The position numbers and the translations under genes are program-made. This document shows, piece after piece, positions 20,861-33,790 of a DNA stretch of 64,000 nucleotides (within the stretch, counting starts at the first letter, position 1; each line of letters begins with the position of its first letter). Origin of the DNA: Rusavskia elegans (taxonomy: Eukaryota > Ascomycota > Lecanoromycetes > Teloschistales > Teloschistaceae); assembly GCA_011316305.1 (NCBI GenBank), contig SAUG01000133.1, positions 62,001 through 126,000 on the forward strand, in the 5' to 3' direction. The notes under the pieces were generated by a model. It had not been told where the DNA came from. It searched no databases and saw only the letters and a list, made by a program, of their open reading frames with translations.

Positions 20861-23800
20861 TCAATGTCCATAATTACTACCCCACCCGCCACGGTTGTTG
20901 CTGTAGTAGCTGCTTCCAAATCCGCCTCCGTACGGTCCTCCGTAACCACCGCTCTGGTGACCCAGACCCGCAGACTGATGATGTCCACCAAGTCCTCCCG
21001 GTGCCGCCCCGTACTGCGAGCCTTGCTGGCCGTGCATTTGATGGTTCAAATGGCTAGGGTATCCGCCATAGCCTGGTTGACCCGCACTCTGCGACGGTGG
21101 AAGTCCGCTCTGACCAGGCATGTTGTTGACTGCCGATCCAGGCCGCATCCCAGGCGCCGGGCTTGGTCCTCCAGCCATCTTACCAGAATCACCATATCCA
21201 CGGAGCGAGTCTTCGTTGCTGCCCTGCTGACCAGCTTGTTGATGCCCAAGGCCGTGGTTTGGTCCAGAAAATCCGCTTCCAGAACGGCCAAATGCATCCG
21301 ACGTGCCACCGTAGCCGGCTGAATTACCTCCAGGATATTGCTGTTGATGCTCCGAAGGCTGCGTCGATCCAGTACGGTTATAGCTCGACATGTGCGCACT
21401 TGTCGCACCGTCTCGTGTGGGTGCCGACGCTTGTTGGCCAAAGGCACCGTGGGCCGCGGGAGATGAGGCATGTTGATCGTAGGACGCTTGCGGAGACATG
21501 CCATAACCGGGCTGTGGCTGACTGTACATGCCCTGCTTACCGGCACCCCCTGCAAAGGGTGCTCCATAGCCACCTTGGCTGCCTCCGTATCCGAACTGGC
21601 CATTCTGGGTAAGAAGTTGGTCATCGAAACGACGGGCGTCGTCGTACATGGGCCGATCGCGCCCGAATGCATGGTGACTTACTTGGTTCATATATGCCTG
21701 ATAGTACGGGCTGGGATAGTATGGATGGCCATAAGTATATCCCCCATGCTGTCCCCCACTCTGCCCTTGCGGCTGTTGCTGCTGTTGGAGCAGATGCGGC
21801 GGTTGACTCGGTTGCCCTTGGCCCGGCAATGATGGATTCGGGGTGGAACTGCGGCTGCCTTGAGGATCGCTAACTTGGCCATACCGACTCGAAGGTTGCT
21901 GTTGAGGTTGGCTGGTCGTAAGTTGAGCAGCCTGCTCGGCAGCCGATGTTCCCAACGCGCTGGGTGTTCGGTGTTGCGCATGGCCTGCATCTTGTGGGTT
22001 CTGTTGAGATTGCTGCCCGTAGCTGGCGTAGTAATTCTGGTACGCGTTTCGTTGATTATCGGAAGTGTAATATGAAGACATGTCATGAGGGGCAGAGGAG
22101 AGTCCGCCATGCTGAGACGGTGCATGTTGTTGGGTTGGTGGTGGACCCTGGGACGTAGATGAGTAAGCGTCAAATGGGTGTTGCGGCTGTTGAATCTGTG
22201 AACCGAAAGGCTCGTACGGTTTCTGAGTCGGCGCAGATTGTTCTCGTGATGTTGGCTGAGGTCCGAATCCACTGCTAAATTGGTTGTACGGATAGCTGGG
22301 TTGACTGGGTTGTTGGGACACAGTTCGATCATTCTCCAACGGCTGCATCAGTTGCTGCGAAGATTGCTGATTTAAAGGAGGTAGTCCCGGGGCTTGTCGC
22401 GGAGCAGGCAATGACTCGTTCGCCAACGACTGAGTGCCCTGGCCGGGCGGCGGCAATGTAGCCTTTGGAGCAATCGGCGAATGCTGAGGCGGTTGACCTC
22501 GCGTCTCGGGCTCTTCTCGGTCGTCGTCAACATCCAAGTCTTCGCTGCTATCGTTCAAACCCATGCTACCAAATTGCACTGCCGCGCGGTCGACTACATG
22601 CTTGCCAGGCATGACGACCGCCTCCCGTTGCTCGAGAACCCTCCGCTGGAAGCTTGCAGATCGGCCAGGCATACCGGTCGCTTTGTAGGCACTCGTAGCG
22701 AAACCGCCCAGAGGGGGACGGGAGGTGCCTGACTGCGCTGAAGGTTGCATAGGAGTCCCGGTACCCATCCGATGATCTACCGTGCTGGCAACAGTACTGG
22801 CTGCTGTCCCTGAATTTGGGGGACCAGAAGTATCTAGCACTTGCTCTAAATTCGTCTCCGTCAGCTCATCCTTTGGCGGGGTCAGTTCCGCGGCGTGCTC
22901 TGACGACACCATACTAGGCGATGGCGGAGTATTCGGAACATCGGGATTGATGTTTTCGACTGGAAGTGGAGGTGGAAGTCCGGGCATGTCCAACTCTTCA
23001 GCATTAGATGTGGGTATCAGGGGCTGTTCCGAAGCAGCTTCTTCCATGGGGGCCTCCTTGGACGGTTTCTTCGAAATCTCTGGGGCCACAGGTCTGTTGA
23101 ACATACTTGCCCAGGTCCGCGTCCCATCAGGCTTCAAGCTGGGTTTTGCAGGCTCTGTAGCAACGGTCGGGGCGACTTCCGCAGCATTGATGTTTTCCCA
23201 AGACGAATCTAACGCCGCATTGTCTGTTTCGGTAGATTGATTGGGACCGCCCGCGACGCCATCAGCGGCGGTATCCTTGTCCCAATCACCGACAGGTGCT
23301 GTATCTGTCGAACCTTTATCGAAGGTGGTGTTCCGTGGTTCTGCAGCAGCTGATGCGCCTCGTCCACCACGAGTGGTGCCTCGCGCTCGCTCCGAGCCTC
23401 GACCGCGTCCTCGAAAGCCGTCGATGCTACCTCGTCCTCGTCCTCCACGGCTGGATGTATGGGCTGTATCTGTTGCAGTAGCGGCGTGATCCTTGGACTT
23501 GGGCTGTGCGCGATCTTTGGTCTTTTTCTTCACTTCGCCCCATTGCGAAATGTTACCTGTCCGAGGAGATAAAGAATCAGTGGTGGAAGGTAAAGAACCG
23601 AGTGTTGCTCTTACCTTCCGATATGCGGTCAATGGTAGCCTCGAGGTTGCCGTCAGTCTCCTGAAGGGCAAAGACAATGTCCTCGTCTGTATAGTTGGGG
23701 AACATCTCCTTGATGGTGGATAACTTGGTAGAATACATTCGCTTCAGCTCGCCAAGCTCTCCTTCTTCTTCCAAGTTCGAGGACGGGATTGAATCGGGCA

Positions 23801-23918
23801 TGTCACCATTCGTCTGACGAGTTGATGGACGACCGCCCCGGGAACTATGGCCACCTCGTGAACCGCGGCCAGACCCCCGTCCACGGGCAGCCGATGGCCG
23901 CGACCGTACCTCAGACAT
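20861..23918 (-). CDS. DEF1: RNA polymerase II degradation factor Def1
   Basis: Two exons, 23918-23615 and 23556-20861, joined across a 58-bp intron (GTAAGA..CAG) to give about 999 aa. After an RG-rich start (residues about 5-32), a CUE domain spans about 57-100: MYSTKLSTIKEMFPNYTDED then IVFALQETDGNLEATIDRIS. The junction reads ISEG-NISQWGEVKKKTKD, the conserved Def1 sequence after the CUE. The remaining 850 residues are Gln/Gly/Pro/Ser-rich with many SQ/QQ runs and a G-G-Y-G tail, as in yeast Def1. Def1 recruits elongin-cullin ligase to stalled RNA polymerase II for ubiquitylation. In yeast its Q-rich tail is cleaved to let it enter the nucleus; whether that occurs here is unknown. The promoter is divergent from the neighbouring gene. 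Confidence 0.88.
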
Positions 23919-24429
23919 GTGTGAATCTGGTGTGTGGGAAGAGAAGATAAGAAGGAAATGGAGATTTGAGGATAGATGGGGCTGACGAGGCTTTCTGGAT
24001 GGTATTTAGCTGGGACTTTTCCGAAGGTAGCTGGGTGAGTAATGCGAGTGACATACCGGTGAGCAAGATAAGGTAGATGTGAGAGCCCGGAAGGCTTAAG
24101 TAGGAGGAAGAAAATCGAGTGTTGAATGCATAGGGAGTTGGCAATAGAGCGGAGCGATGTCAGAAAGTTGCACGCGCAAGGTGCACAAGCCGGCGCTAAC
24201 GAGCCCTATCAAATGCGGCTCAAGTGCAGAGGACATGATCCCCACTTCGTCATCACTCTCACGGAGTACCACCTGAAGTACCACAGGAGCTGGGTCATCA
24301 CCATTGTCCTGGAGCTCGAGTAAGGCACGCCGCTTTTGATGTCTCACTCGGCATCTTCTGTCTGACGGGCGGTAGCATTCGTTCTATCGTCTTCCGACAC
24401 CTCGAAGCAACACGCACACGACGACCAAC
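23919..24429. promoter_or_regulatory. Divergent promoter between DEF1 and the 24,430 gene
   Basis: A 511-bp stretch separating two start codons that point away from each other. No gene is seen inside. No repeated operator or clear TATA box stood out. Confidence 0.45.
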
Positions 24430-25665
24430 ATGCGGAGATCTTTAACGCTCAGCTGGAGGTTCCTCACTTCGAAGCTTCATCAACCCCTTCCGCTCAATCG
24501 ACGCGAATCTCAGCAGCTACTGACTCGTCTCAACGAATCCTTCAACCGGAACCTCGACAGTCAATATCCCCAGGGTCTTGGACATTCCGAGCATTCACCT
24601 GACCATCACATCAACTCTCTGCTCAAGAGTCCCTTGTTTGGCGACCAACGGCCACAACATCTCTCATCATCAACCCAGAGCATCGAAACCACCCAGATTG
24701 CCCCCCTTGTTCGGGACCTTATGTTCGCTGTTGAGCAGCCCGTCGAATACCTCAAGCAGCAAGTCGCGGGTGGGAAGGCCAACCTAGATACCGCCAAGCT
24801 CGCTCTGGACAACCAGATGAAGAAAACCCTGGCTTCTCCATCCCTGGACCCGAAAGAAAGCATGAAGATCTCCGAGATTGGCTCTCTTGTCGTGAATTGG
24901 TTGTGGTCATCTGGTCAGTACGAAAGTATGGAGTTCATCAAAGACCGCACCTTTACAGTCCGCCTCATGCCCTTCCTTGTGGCTGAAGGGCAGTACAAGC
25001 CTGTCTGGGAATGGCTCCAACGCTCATGTACCAGTCTTTGTCAGCCCCCAACCAAGGAAGCTCGGCTATCATTCCAGAGAGACATTGGAGCCATGATGAA
25101 AGCTCTTCTCCAGTCCGAAGTCACCTATGGCCTAGGCTTGGAATCTGCAATACAAATGTTCATGACGTCTTACAAGTCAATGAGGCTCTCGTCTCATACA
25201 TCGATTGTCATTGCGCAAAGGATACATGCTTCGGCAGGCGCCTACCTTACCTGGGAGTTTGCATCTAATGGCGCGTCTGCGAATTTGGGGGATCATGCTA
25301 TCCAGGATCTAGAGCGGTCCGTCGATCATTGGGCCTCCATTGCAATGATTGCTCCTTACCAAGCCTTGATCGACTTGTCCCATCCTCGAGCACCCAATGC
25401 TTCACGAGCCCTCAAATGGATATCCATGGTTGAAGCGTCAGATGGTCAACTCGCAAAAGGCAATCGCCAGTCGAATGTCCGGATTGGATTGAAGACCGTG
25501 GAATTCCTCCTAACGCATGGTTCCACCAAAGAAGCCGCTCGGGTGATGAAAGTTCTCCAGACTATGTTCGCTTCAGAGGTTGGCTCAGACCGGGAATTGC
25601 CTGATCCACACGAAAGTGAAGAAGAATCTACCTTACGATCACTGAACATGTTGCTTGCGACATGA
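24430..25665 (+). CDS. Fungal protein of unknown function, probable mitochondrial targeting
   Basis: A single exon, 411 aa. The start MRRSLTLSWRFLTSKLHQPL is basic, lacks acidic residues and is amphipathic, like a mitochondrial presequence. The rest is largely alpha-helical by composition, with helices such as LKQQVAGGKANLDTAKLALD and YKPVWEWLQRSCTSL. There is no membrane span or catalytic motif I can name. It ends in an acidic segment (ELPDPHESEEES). I do not recognise the family. Being head-to-head with DEF1 may mean shared regulation. Confidence 0.65.
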   Translation: MRRSLTLSWRFLTSKLHQPLPLNRRESQQLLTRLNESFNRNLDSQYPQGLGHSEHSPDHHINSLLKSPLFGDQRPQHLSSSTQSIETTQIAPLVRDLMFAVEQPVEYLKQQVAGGKANLDTAKLALDNQMKKTLASPSLDPKESMKISEIGSLVVNWLWSSGQYESMEFIKDRTFTVRLMPFLVAEGQYKPVWEWLQRSCTSLCQPPTKEARLSFQRDIGAMMKALLQSEVTYGLGLESAIQMFMTSYKSMRLSSHTSIVIAQRIHASAGAYLTWEFASNGASANLGDHAIQDLERSVDHWASIAMIAPYQALIDLSHPRAPNASRALKWISMVEASDGQLAKGNRQSNVRIGLKTVEFLLTHGSTKEAARVMKVLQTMFASEVGSDRELPDPHESEEESTLRSLNMLLAT

Positions 25666-26524
25666 AACACTACCATGTATGATTGTTCAACCAAGCCTTG
25701 ACAGCGAGCGAGCATACCTTCTCTGAAAGAAGACGGTAGTAGGACACCCAGCTCGAGAAATATGCCCGTCCAAGCAAAGAGGAAGACTGGACACGTTCGG
25801 CATCCCCAACGCATTCCGCACGTCACAAGATCAATCTCTTAAAGATAACAAGAGCGCGGTAAATTGTGAGGGATCAACAATCCTGGACATCGACTGTTGA
25901 CATTCAGATCTCACGACCTGGACTGGGCGAAGACGTTAACTGGCCCACCTCTACTGGGTACAGCAACACCAAAGAACAACACATCGACTTCGTTCCCTCT
26001 CGCCGGTATAGGCCAGTGATTCGAAAAAGGAGGAGTCAGCATGCACCTGACCCGGCATTCCGAGGATACGACGGCTCTGTAAGAATCAACGCATTACAGA
26101 TCGTGGCAGGAATTTTGCTGGCAAGAACAATCTTTGGTACTTACGAATCCATGTTAATGGACTCTCTGTCAAAGCCAGCTGGGACCTGGGATTAAGCGCG
26201 AAGAGTCGGACTCGGATGCATTTGCTGGGAAGAAGAGTACCGGGGCGCTTTCGTCTTGGATATTCACCGTGTCCCAGAATTCGTCTTTGGACCTTTGTGG
26301 GTTGTTGCTCTCCGTCACCCCGTCATTTATCGATCTTGCTCAAACATGCACAGGGCATGGCAGAAAGCAAGACCAGCGAGTAAATGTAACCTTTCGGCCC
26401 AAACATGAGGCTCGACAATAACAGAATAAATGTGTTCTTCTTCTATTCAAATATATAACGAATACCCACATATACAAGATTCCCCCTTTCCCCCTTCCAT
26501 TCCCCAAAACCCCCTACACACCCC
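25666..26524. other. Intergenic region between convergent genes
   Basis: About 860 bp. A 109-codon frame (25,866-26,195, plus) starts only at GTG and matches nothing known, so I do not call it. From about 26,470 the plus strand becomes C-rich, approaching the end of the ABC gene. Confidence 0.5.
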
Positions 26525-29500
26525 CTACCCCTTCCCCCTCTGATTCACCCCCCTCATCCCCACAAAAGCAAGCACACGATAAACCGTCCCAATAATACCC
26601 AAAACCGCACAATCCCACCCAAATTTCCCAACCCGATACCCCGTCCCATCACTCGCATGCCCCACCGCATAAAGATAACCCAACCCACCCACATTCTTAT
26701 CGAAATACGCCTCCGCAAGCCACGTCCCCGGCAACGCGCGCCAAAACCAGAGTAAATGCCACTCCTTCACCTGCGACAAATTGGGCGACATGCCGTTCAA
26801 AATGCCCACAATAAGACTCGCCATGACAGCCAACAGGGGCCCATCTTCGCGTTTACAGAGCATGGAGAGTATAGACGCGAGGCCGTAAATGGCATAAAAA
26901 TAGAGTAAATTGGCCGCGAAGGCGGAAAACCAATCGATGCGCGGCGTAGCCAGGAGCATGAATAGGGCCGTAAAATGGAGGTTCGCGATCAGCATTCTCG
27001 GGGACGTGGAGAGCACTTTACCGAGGTAGTAGGCGAAGCGGTTATGGCCCGATGCGGCTTCACGGGCATAGACGAGTTTTTCCTCGCCGAAGATCTTGAC
27101 GCCGGGGGAGGAGGCGATGAGGCCGATTGCGATGCCGACGAGGACGGCCATGAGGGGGACGGAAGTGTAGTCTATGCTGGAAGAGAGGACGGCGTAGGGG
27201 GGCAGGAAGAAGCCGCGGAAGTTGATGCCTTCGGCTTTGAATTGGGCGAGGCCGATGAGGAAGCCGCCGAGGGCGGAGAGGAAGATTTCGAAGAAGAAGG
27301 AGGAGCGGAGGCGGTATTGTTGGAGGAGGGAGCGGATGAGGCAGTGGTAGACTTGCTTGTGGAAGGGGGCGCCACGAGATTGGATGCTGCGGCGGAGGGA
27401 GAGCGCTTCGGCTGTTTTGTTGTTGGTGGTGGTGGGGTGGAGGGTAGGGGTAGATGGGAATCCGGGGATGTTCGTGCGAGAAGGAGGAGCAGCGGTATTG
27501 GCGAGGGTGCTGGTGCTGCTGGCGGCGCTTTCACTGCGGAATCTTCGCGACTCACGACGTTGTTTCCAATTGTGGATGAGGGACCAGATGCCCGTATCGC
27601 CAGAGGTTTTATAAAGATGGCCTTGGCCGGCAATGATGTCCATGATGGTGTCGGCGGGGTTGCCGGTGGTAGGGAAGGTGAAGCCCAGGCCTTGGAAGTA
27701 GGGTTGGGCTTCTCGTTCGGGGCCCTGATAGATGACACGACCTTTGCCGAAAAGGAGGAGGGAGTCGAGGGATTCGAAGATCTCCGCTCGAGGCTGATGG
27801 ATGATTGTGATGACAGTGATGTTGAGCCGCGAGAGCTCTTTTAGAGTCATCATGATTGACGAGGCGGACGTTGCGTCCAAACCACTGGTGGGTTCGTCGA
27901 GGAAGAGGGCCATGGGAGCTGCTGCCAGTTCGATACCGATACTGACCCGTTTTCGCTGACCTCCTGAAATGACAGGTTTCGCTGCACTACCCACCAGGCT
28001 GTCTTTGACGTGAGCTAGTTGAAGGCATGATATCAAGATATCGACATGTTTCTGGATCTGCTCGTCTCCCCAGTTCGAAGGCAGCCGGATTCGAGCCGAA
28101 TGCAGGATATTCTCGCGGACGGTGAGCTCCGGCAGAACAATGTCATCCTGGGGAACGTAGCCGATGATCTTTTTGAACTTCTTCATGTCGCCTGGCACTC
28201 CATTGATCTTCGTCGTCCCACCGGTGCAGGCTTGCTTGCCCATCAGAACATTGACAAACGTCGACTTACCGGCGCCGGAAGCTCCCATGACGCCCCAAAG
28301 CGAACCTCGATCGATCTTGCCGGTAACGCCGGATAAGATTGGCTTCTTCGCTTTCTTGGGTTGGAATTTAAGGTCGGTGAACTCAAAAGCCAATCCGAAT
28401 TCCTCGGTGCCAATGCATTTGGACATTGATTGGATAAACATGTCAAGGTCGGAGATGAGCTCGTTGTCGTCCTTTGCGTCGATTGGAGTGAAGTTGCCTC
28501 CGAATGCCGTGTCCGATCTTTGAACATGGGTGATGCGGGACTCGAGAGCGATGTCATCGTCCTGCAAGGAGTGGTACTTCTTGGCTTGGTAGTTTTTGTC
28601 GAAAAAGGTCGCTGGCTTGTTCAGCCGAGAGAATCTTTTACCTCTAGAGCTGGAGTCATGCTTGTTCTTGAAATATCTTCTTATGCTGAAGAGCATCATG
28701 GCGACTATGACAAGGGTGTCGACAGCAAGGATCAGGCCCGGCGGTAGGAAAGTCATGTTCCTGGTGCTTCCGGCTGGACACGATGCCCCTATGCTACACT
28801 TTTCAGGCTTTACGAAACCTACTGAGCACCAGTGGCCGGCAGGACATTCGATCTTCTCCTTGCCGCCCGGTGGGCAATATGAGCCCGCCGGACACACGAC
28901 AGGCTCGAACTGGCCTTGAGGTTCGCAAACACCGCCAGTCATTCGAGCTCTTTGACATGAGACGACCGGAGGACAGTACGTGGGCAGAAGTTCGGGGGAG
29001 TTGTTGACACCTTGACATATCGTCAGTCTTAACTTCGATGGCACGATCGCTGTGGGATCGATGGATCGGCTCACTTACACAAAAAACCCGGCAGACAGCC
29101 GACATCGTTCCAAGACGAGTTGTCCTGGATCTGGACGGCAACTGCTTCATCTCCGCGCTTGCATGAATGCCGGTACTTGTAATCCGGTGAGTCCACATCT
29201 TCGCCCGGTGGTATTTCGTCGGCGGGTAGCTCTGCTTTACTCGCCAATTCTTCCCTGTCAGATGTTGCTTTCTCGGTGAGGATTTTGTCATCGCCGGATG
29301 GTTGCTCATTGCTGAACGGTTTTTTGTTGCTCGGTGTTCCTTCCTCAGGAGAAGCGTTACTGGTGTCTGTATCGTCCAATGTCCCATCTTCGCTTGGTCT
29401 TTTGTTGCTTGGTCTTCTGACCGCTCTTTGGATCAACAGAGGTTTCGCACTTTCGGTTGAGATGCCTTTCTGGCCGCCGATCTCCCCAGTACATCTTTCT

Positions 29501-29856
29501 TTTCGCAGGTCAAGCTCATGTGTGTCGGATGGGCGAAGCCGCAGTGGCTGGCCCTCATCCAGGGTAGCGTGATACCATGCGCGAGTATCTGGCAGTAGAT
29601 TACCCTTGGCCTCATCATTGCTTATCGAGTTGCGATGCCTCTCCTCCGACATTGGAAAGTACCATTTCTCAAAGGGGGCTTGAAAGGGGCTCGTTGCCTC
29701 ATGTCGGACACAGTGCCACGCTCGAGCATTCTCCGAATCGATAGCAGCCTCGATTGGAATGGGTCGCAGACGACAGTCGCAAGAATCCGTGTCGATAAAT
29801 GCCGGGGTGTTTATGGTGTTGGCGGGTTCCGACAATCTCGAGTTAGTCGTCGCCAT
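26525..29856 (-). CDS. ABCG-family (Adp1-like) ABC transporter
   Basis: Exons 29856-29079 and 29010-26525 joined by a 68-bp intron (GTAAGT..AAG), giving 1,087 aa, close to yeast Adp1. The N-terminal 260 residues are polar. A Cys-rich segment (CPAGSYCPPGGKEKIECPAG, then HWCSVGF) and one membrane span (LILAVDTLVIVAMMLFSI) follow. The nucleotide-binding domain has Walker A GASGAGKST, Q-loop region YVPQDD, signature ISGGQRKRVSIG, Walker B ALFLDEPTSGLD and H-loop IIHQPR. The C-terminal part has about six hydrophobic spans. The order NBD then TMD defines ABCG. No signal peptide is visible at this start, so a further 5' exon upstream of 29,856 is possible. Substrate unknown. Confidence 0.88.
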
Positions 29857-30721
29857 TCGACCACGTCCGGAGAGACAAATTCACCGGACTTCTGACAAAC
29901 AGCCAGCGACGAGAAGGGAAGAGGTAGAATTTGGCCATAGCTGGTCTTCTTGCGGCCTGGGGCTGATACATGATACATAGTATGATTGGGGTGAAATCCT
30001 TCTGAAACCTGGGGATCCTAGTAAGCACGGGTAGTCAAGCATCGGCAGTGCTACAATGTGCATCCAACTACGCTGCGCTTGGAGACCCCAAACACCGCCT
30101 ACTCCGTAATCGTTAAGCCTTCACAAGCCTTCCGTCCCGTTACTATATTTAGTCCTGAGTCCTCTGTAAGATTCTCAGCCTCACAAAAATACCTTACTAA
30201 GCGCAAATCATATCACTCGTCTCCACCACTTCATCGACTGCATCCACACCCATTACATCAGTGATATGCAGCTCACATGCGCCGTAGTATCGCCCACACG
30301 TATAACAAGGAACAAGTATTGATCAAATAACCGGTTGGGTATGCTGTGTGTTCATATAATACAGTTCGACGAACCAAAGGGATGAAATAGAATGGAGCGA
30401 ACAAAAAGATGGCTGTGGATAGGGTGATCAAGCAGCGGGATTTTCGTGTAGATTTTGTAGGATCGAAAAGAACGAAGCTGTCCATTGTCGTTGTATTAAG
30501 ATCACGAGATTGTTGTGTTCAAGTGCTTTCATCGCTTCCCCATGCGGGATTACGGATTGCACTCCATCACCAACCAACGTCCGATGTCTATGGGTCGTTT
30601 CTATATCATTAATTATCCAGCTCCTCGGAGTTTCCGTCGGCGCCCTTTTTGAAATCAGCCCGGCCACCATCCCAACCTCGCAATGCAATGCAACCAAATC
30701 ACAAACCTCCCCCCTCTTATT
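29857..30721. other. Intergenic region, no gene supported
   Basis: About 865 bp upstream of the ABC gene and downstream of the Csc1-like gene. A short minus-strand frame near 29,880-29,970 (MAKFYLFPSRRWLF) could be a missing leader exon of the ABC transporter, but I could not find splice sites that make it convincing. Confidence 0.45.
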
Positions 30722-33700
30722 TCACCTCCTGGCCCGGTAATAATCATACCCCGTGATCCCCTCCTCCGCGTCCCTGGCCGGTAGACCCACATACCCACTC
30801 CCACTCGTCCTCCACCTATCCAATCCATACGCCTCCCTGCCCACATCTTCATCCGGAGCAGCGTGACCTAACGGTTGCGCACCGTTCAAGAGACGGCTTT
30901 CGCTTTCATTGCTCATATTATACAAGCCCCTTCCCCGTTCCCTTTGACCGATATCGCCATGTTGAGCGGCAGCATCATCTCGGTAGACCGGGTGGACGTT
31001 TTGACGAGGACTTGCGACCGGACTACCGCTTCCCGCTCTTCTATGGGCGGAGACCGATCGGTCTGATCGCGCTCCGGGACTTGATGCGCGCGAACTGTTT
31101 CCCGAACCGCTGCCGTGGCGGCCGAGGAAGCTTCGGGGGGTGCCACTTCTTTCGCTGATGAGATCATCTGGTCGACCGTAAAGTTCGCCGTTGCCGCCTA
31201 GGGCGTCCGCGAACTCGGCCCGGTTCATGAAATGCTCGAAATCGAGTCTGCTTTCGGGGACGACTTCGAACATCTCTTTCTGTGCGGGCGGGGCGAACCG
31301 GGCGGTTTTGCCCGGGTGGGATTGGGACATGGGATCCATTGCGATGTCAGAGTAGCCTGTCGTCGATACCGTGTCGCTGTTGTCAAGCCTGCCTCGATAG
31401 ATCTCCGAGAGGACGTGCCGAGCTTTGGCATGTACCATGGGTGTCATCAAGGGCTTGTAAAGTGCTGGGTGCCCGAATCGGCTCTGGACACGGTCGTTCT
31501 TCCGTACTTTCTTGCCCGGCTCAACAAGGTTTTCTGGATCCTTGAGCGTGGCCTTGGGATAATACTTCAGCTGGCCATCGAACGTTTTGGAGCAGTAGTA
31601 TTTGACGCCAAGCACTAGGAATGCAGGAGGGATCATGAAAAAGACTTTGAACCAGCCGCCACTTGCACCTCGGATGACGAGGCCCATGACAATGTTGGAG
31701 AGGCAGACGGCGAAGATTAGTCGGTTGAAGAGGAACCGCCAATGCTGGCCTCCTGATTCAGTCTTCGTGATGAGAACGTAGAGGAGAAGATACTTTTTCA
31801 GCCAGTAATCGACAGCGAAATATAATGCGGTGATTGGAAGGACCAGCGGCTGCAAGGTTGAGAAGCAAAGAGCGACGGTGGCATAGAACAGGAAGTAATT
31901 GTAGTAGACGGCGTAATCGAACGGCGGAGGAGCGGTCCACTCAATCTCTTGCCTTGGGGTAGGAGCCATGAAAGTCCGGCAGAACCAAACCCAGACCAAG
32001 TTAATCATTTGAGCCAGATCCGCAGCAGCACCAAGTTGTCGTTGCAGAAGCCAAATCACCCAGAAGTATGATGTTTGGCTCAACCCCCCCAGTAGCTTTT
32101 CGAAAAAGTGACCGGAAAGCACGGCGTGCCACGCATCCTCGGTTTGTCGATTCTTCACGACAGCCGCGACGAATCCGTAGACAACCGAAAAGATGGAGAA
32201 AATGATGAGATTATTGAACACGAAGAAGGCGTAAAGCTTTGTGGCGACATGTCGCTCTCTGGACGTCTTCGTCGTGTCACCGCCACGAATGGACATTCTT
32301 CGGAAGATGATAGGGAGGATCAAGTAGATCAAGGATGTCAATGCTGGAGAAGCGACACCCTGGACAGCAGCCCATGTTCTGTGGTTCCTCTGGAAATTAT
32401 CTCGAAAGCCAGGCCAAATTGCGGCAAGATTCGACAGATTTGAGAGAAAGATGGCAATGAGAGCGTTGGGCGCGATCCAGACGACGGTCAAGATAGCTAC
32501 CCAAAAGTTGTTCCAGAAACGTCGCCAACTGCGTTGTTTCTTCGACAGCGGTAGATTTTTCCAAATAAGATCGTTGGGTCTTGGGGCTAAACGAATTGTG
32601 GTGCCTTGGGGGTGCTTTTTCCTTGCTGCAAAGGCAACAGTATGCGCGTCCTCAATCCGCTCGTAGCTTGCGAACCCAAACGGCATGGCATTGCGTTTAT
32701 CGACTGATTCGCGGACATGAGTAATTTCGATCTCGAGCTCACGAATGCGGCCCGTCAGATAGTCAATCGCATCCACATCGTGGGCGCCATTGTTGGCTCG
32801 ATACTTCTTTGACGCACGCATTGTCAGTCGTTTCGTCGGCAGATTGTCCGGGTTTTTCAGGTACTTGGCCAGCACAGATTCAAGCTCTCGTACTGCCTGA
32901 TTGTGTTCTTCGATCATGTCGGGCAGTTCCTTGACGTTCCTCCCAATGGATGCCCGTGGAAGTGCAGCGGTATGCTCAACCTGATCCGCGAGCCTCAGGA
33001 TCCCTTCGTCGGTCCTGTCGGCAGGTGGGATGTCCGTGACCATCAACGTACGAGAGTGTAGGCTCTGAAGGTACTCTGGACTGTCGAAATATTGTCGGCG
33101 CAACCTTACTACAGCACCGTAGTTCCGCCACAGAAAGAAGGCCACGACCAGGTCGATTACCCAAACGCAAACCACATGAACCCATAAGGAACCCGATTTA
33201 CTTGGATCAGGGTATTGCGGCGTCATAGTCACGAAGAAGCTCTGACCACCTTTGAGAAATTGCTTGATTGCGGCCCTGTTGCTTCCGACGACGTTGGCTG
33301 GTAGAAGGACCAGGATTCCAATGATTCCCAATGTCAGAAAGATGTTCCTCAGCATTCTCGTGAAGCGAAGGAAGATAGCAGCATCTAGTCCAGTTTTCTC
33401 CACGAGCATTCCCTCTTTTGCTCTTGACACCGGACCGACCCACTCAAACAATCCCTTCCCAAGTTTTGGCGGTGAATGTTTTTCATCCGCATATTTGACC
33501 TTTGGCGCATAAACTATAGTGTTCCGGGGCCGCATAAGCGAGAAGGCCAGAGTGAGGAGGATCATCAAGAGGACGGAGGTACCGAGGGAAGCCCAGAAGG
33601 CGTCGGCGTGGAACTACAAAACGGCGGTCAGTGAGATCGAACAGCATTCCCAATGGACTGCAGAGCTCACAGTGCCGCTGTATGGGTCTTGAATAAGACA

Positions 33701-33790
33701 TAGAAGCTTGTCTGCGCCTTGTGCTTCGTTGCAATTAACTCCTGTCAGTGTTGTTGCAGGACCACCACCTGGTGGCACAGGGGCAGCCAT
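30722..33790 (-). CDS. Csc1/TMEM63-type (DUF221) stress-gated cation channel
   Basis: Exons 33790-33671 and 33613-30722 with a 57-bp intron (GTGAGC..TAG), giving 1,003 aa. The start MAAPVPPGGGPATTLTGVNC gives an extracellular N-terminus followed by TM0 (FWASLGTSVLLMILLTLAFS). NTIVYAPKVKYADEKHSPP follows, typical of the family. Later come a cytosolic RRM-like loop with TLMVTDIPPADRTDEGIL, then the core membrane bundle (APNALIAIFLSNLSNLA, then IPTF-type segments such as LYAFFVFNNLIIFSIFSVVY). The C-terminal 250 residues are soluble, Ser/Arg-rich and variable. Yeast Csc1 and plant OSCA members are osmosensitive Ca2+-permeable channels. Function here is by family. Confidence 0.87.

Noticed and set aside
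25866..26195. 109-codon open frame between convergent genes
   Set aside because: Starts only at GTG, no homology recognised, no splice or promoter support.
26975..27844. 289-codon plus-strand open frame with acidic composition
   Set aside because: It lies wholly antisense to the ABC transporter exon. Its Glu/Gly-rich translation is what the reverse complement of that gene's codon bias produces.
29843..30028. Leader exon for the ABC transporter
   Set aside because: The short hydrophobic-basic frame is tempting, but no donor/acceptor pair joins it in frame to the ATG at 29,856 or beyond with confidence.
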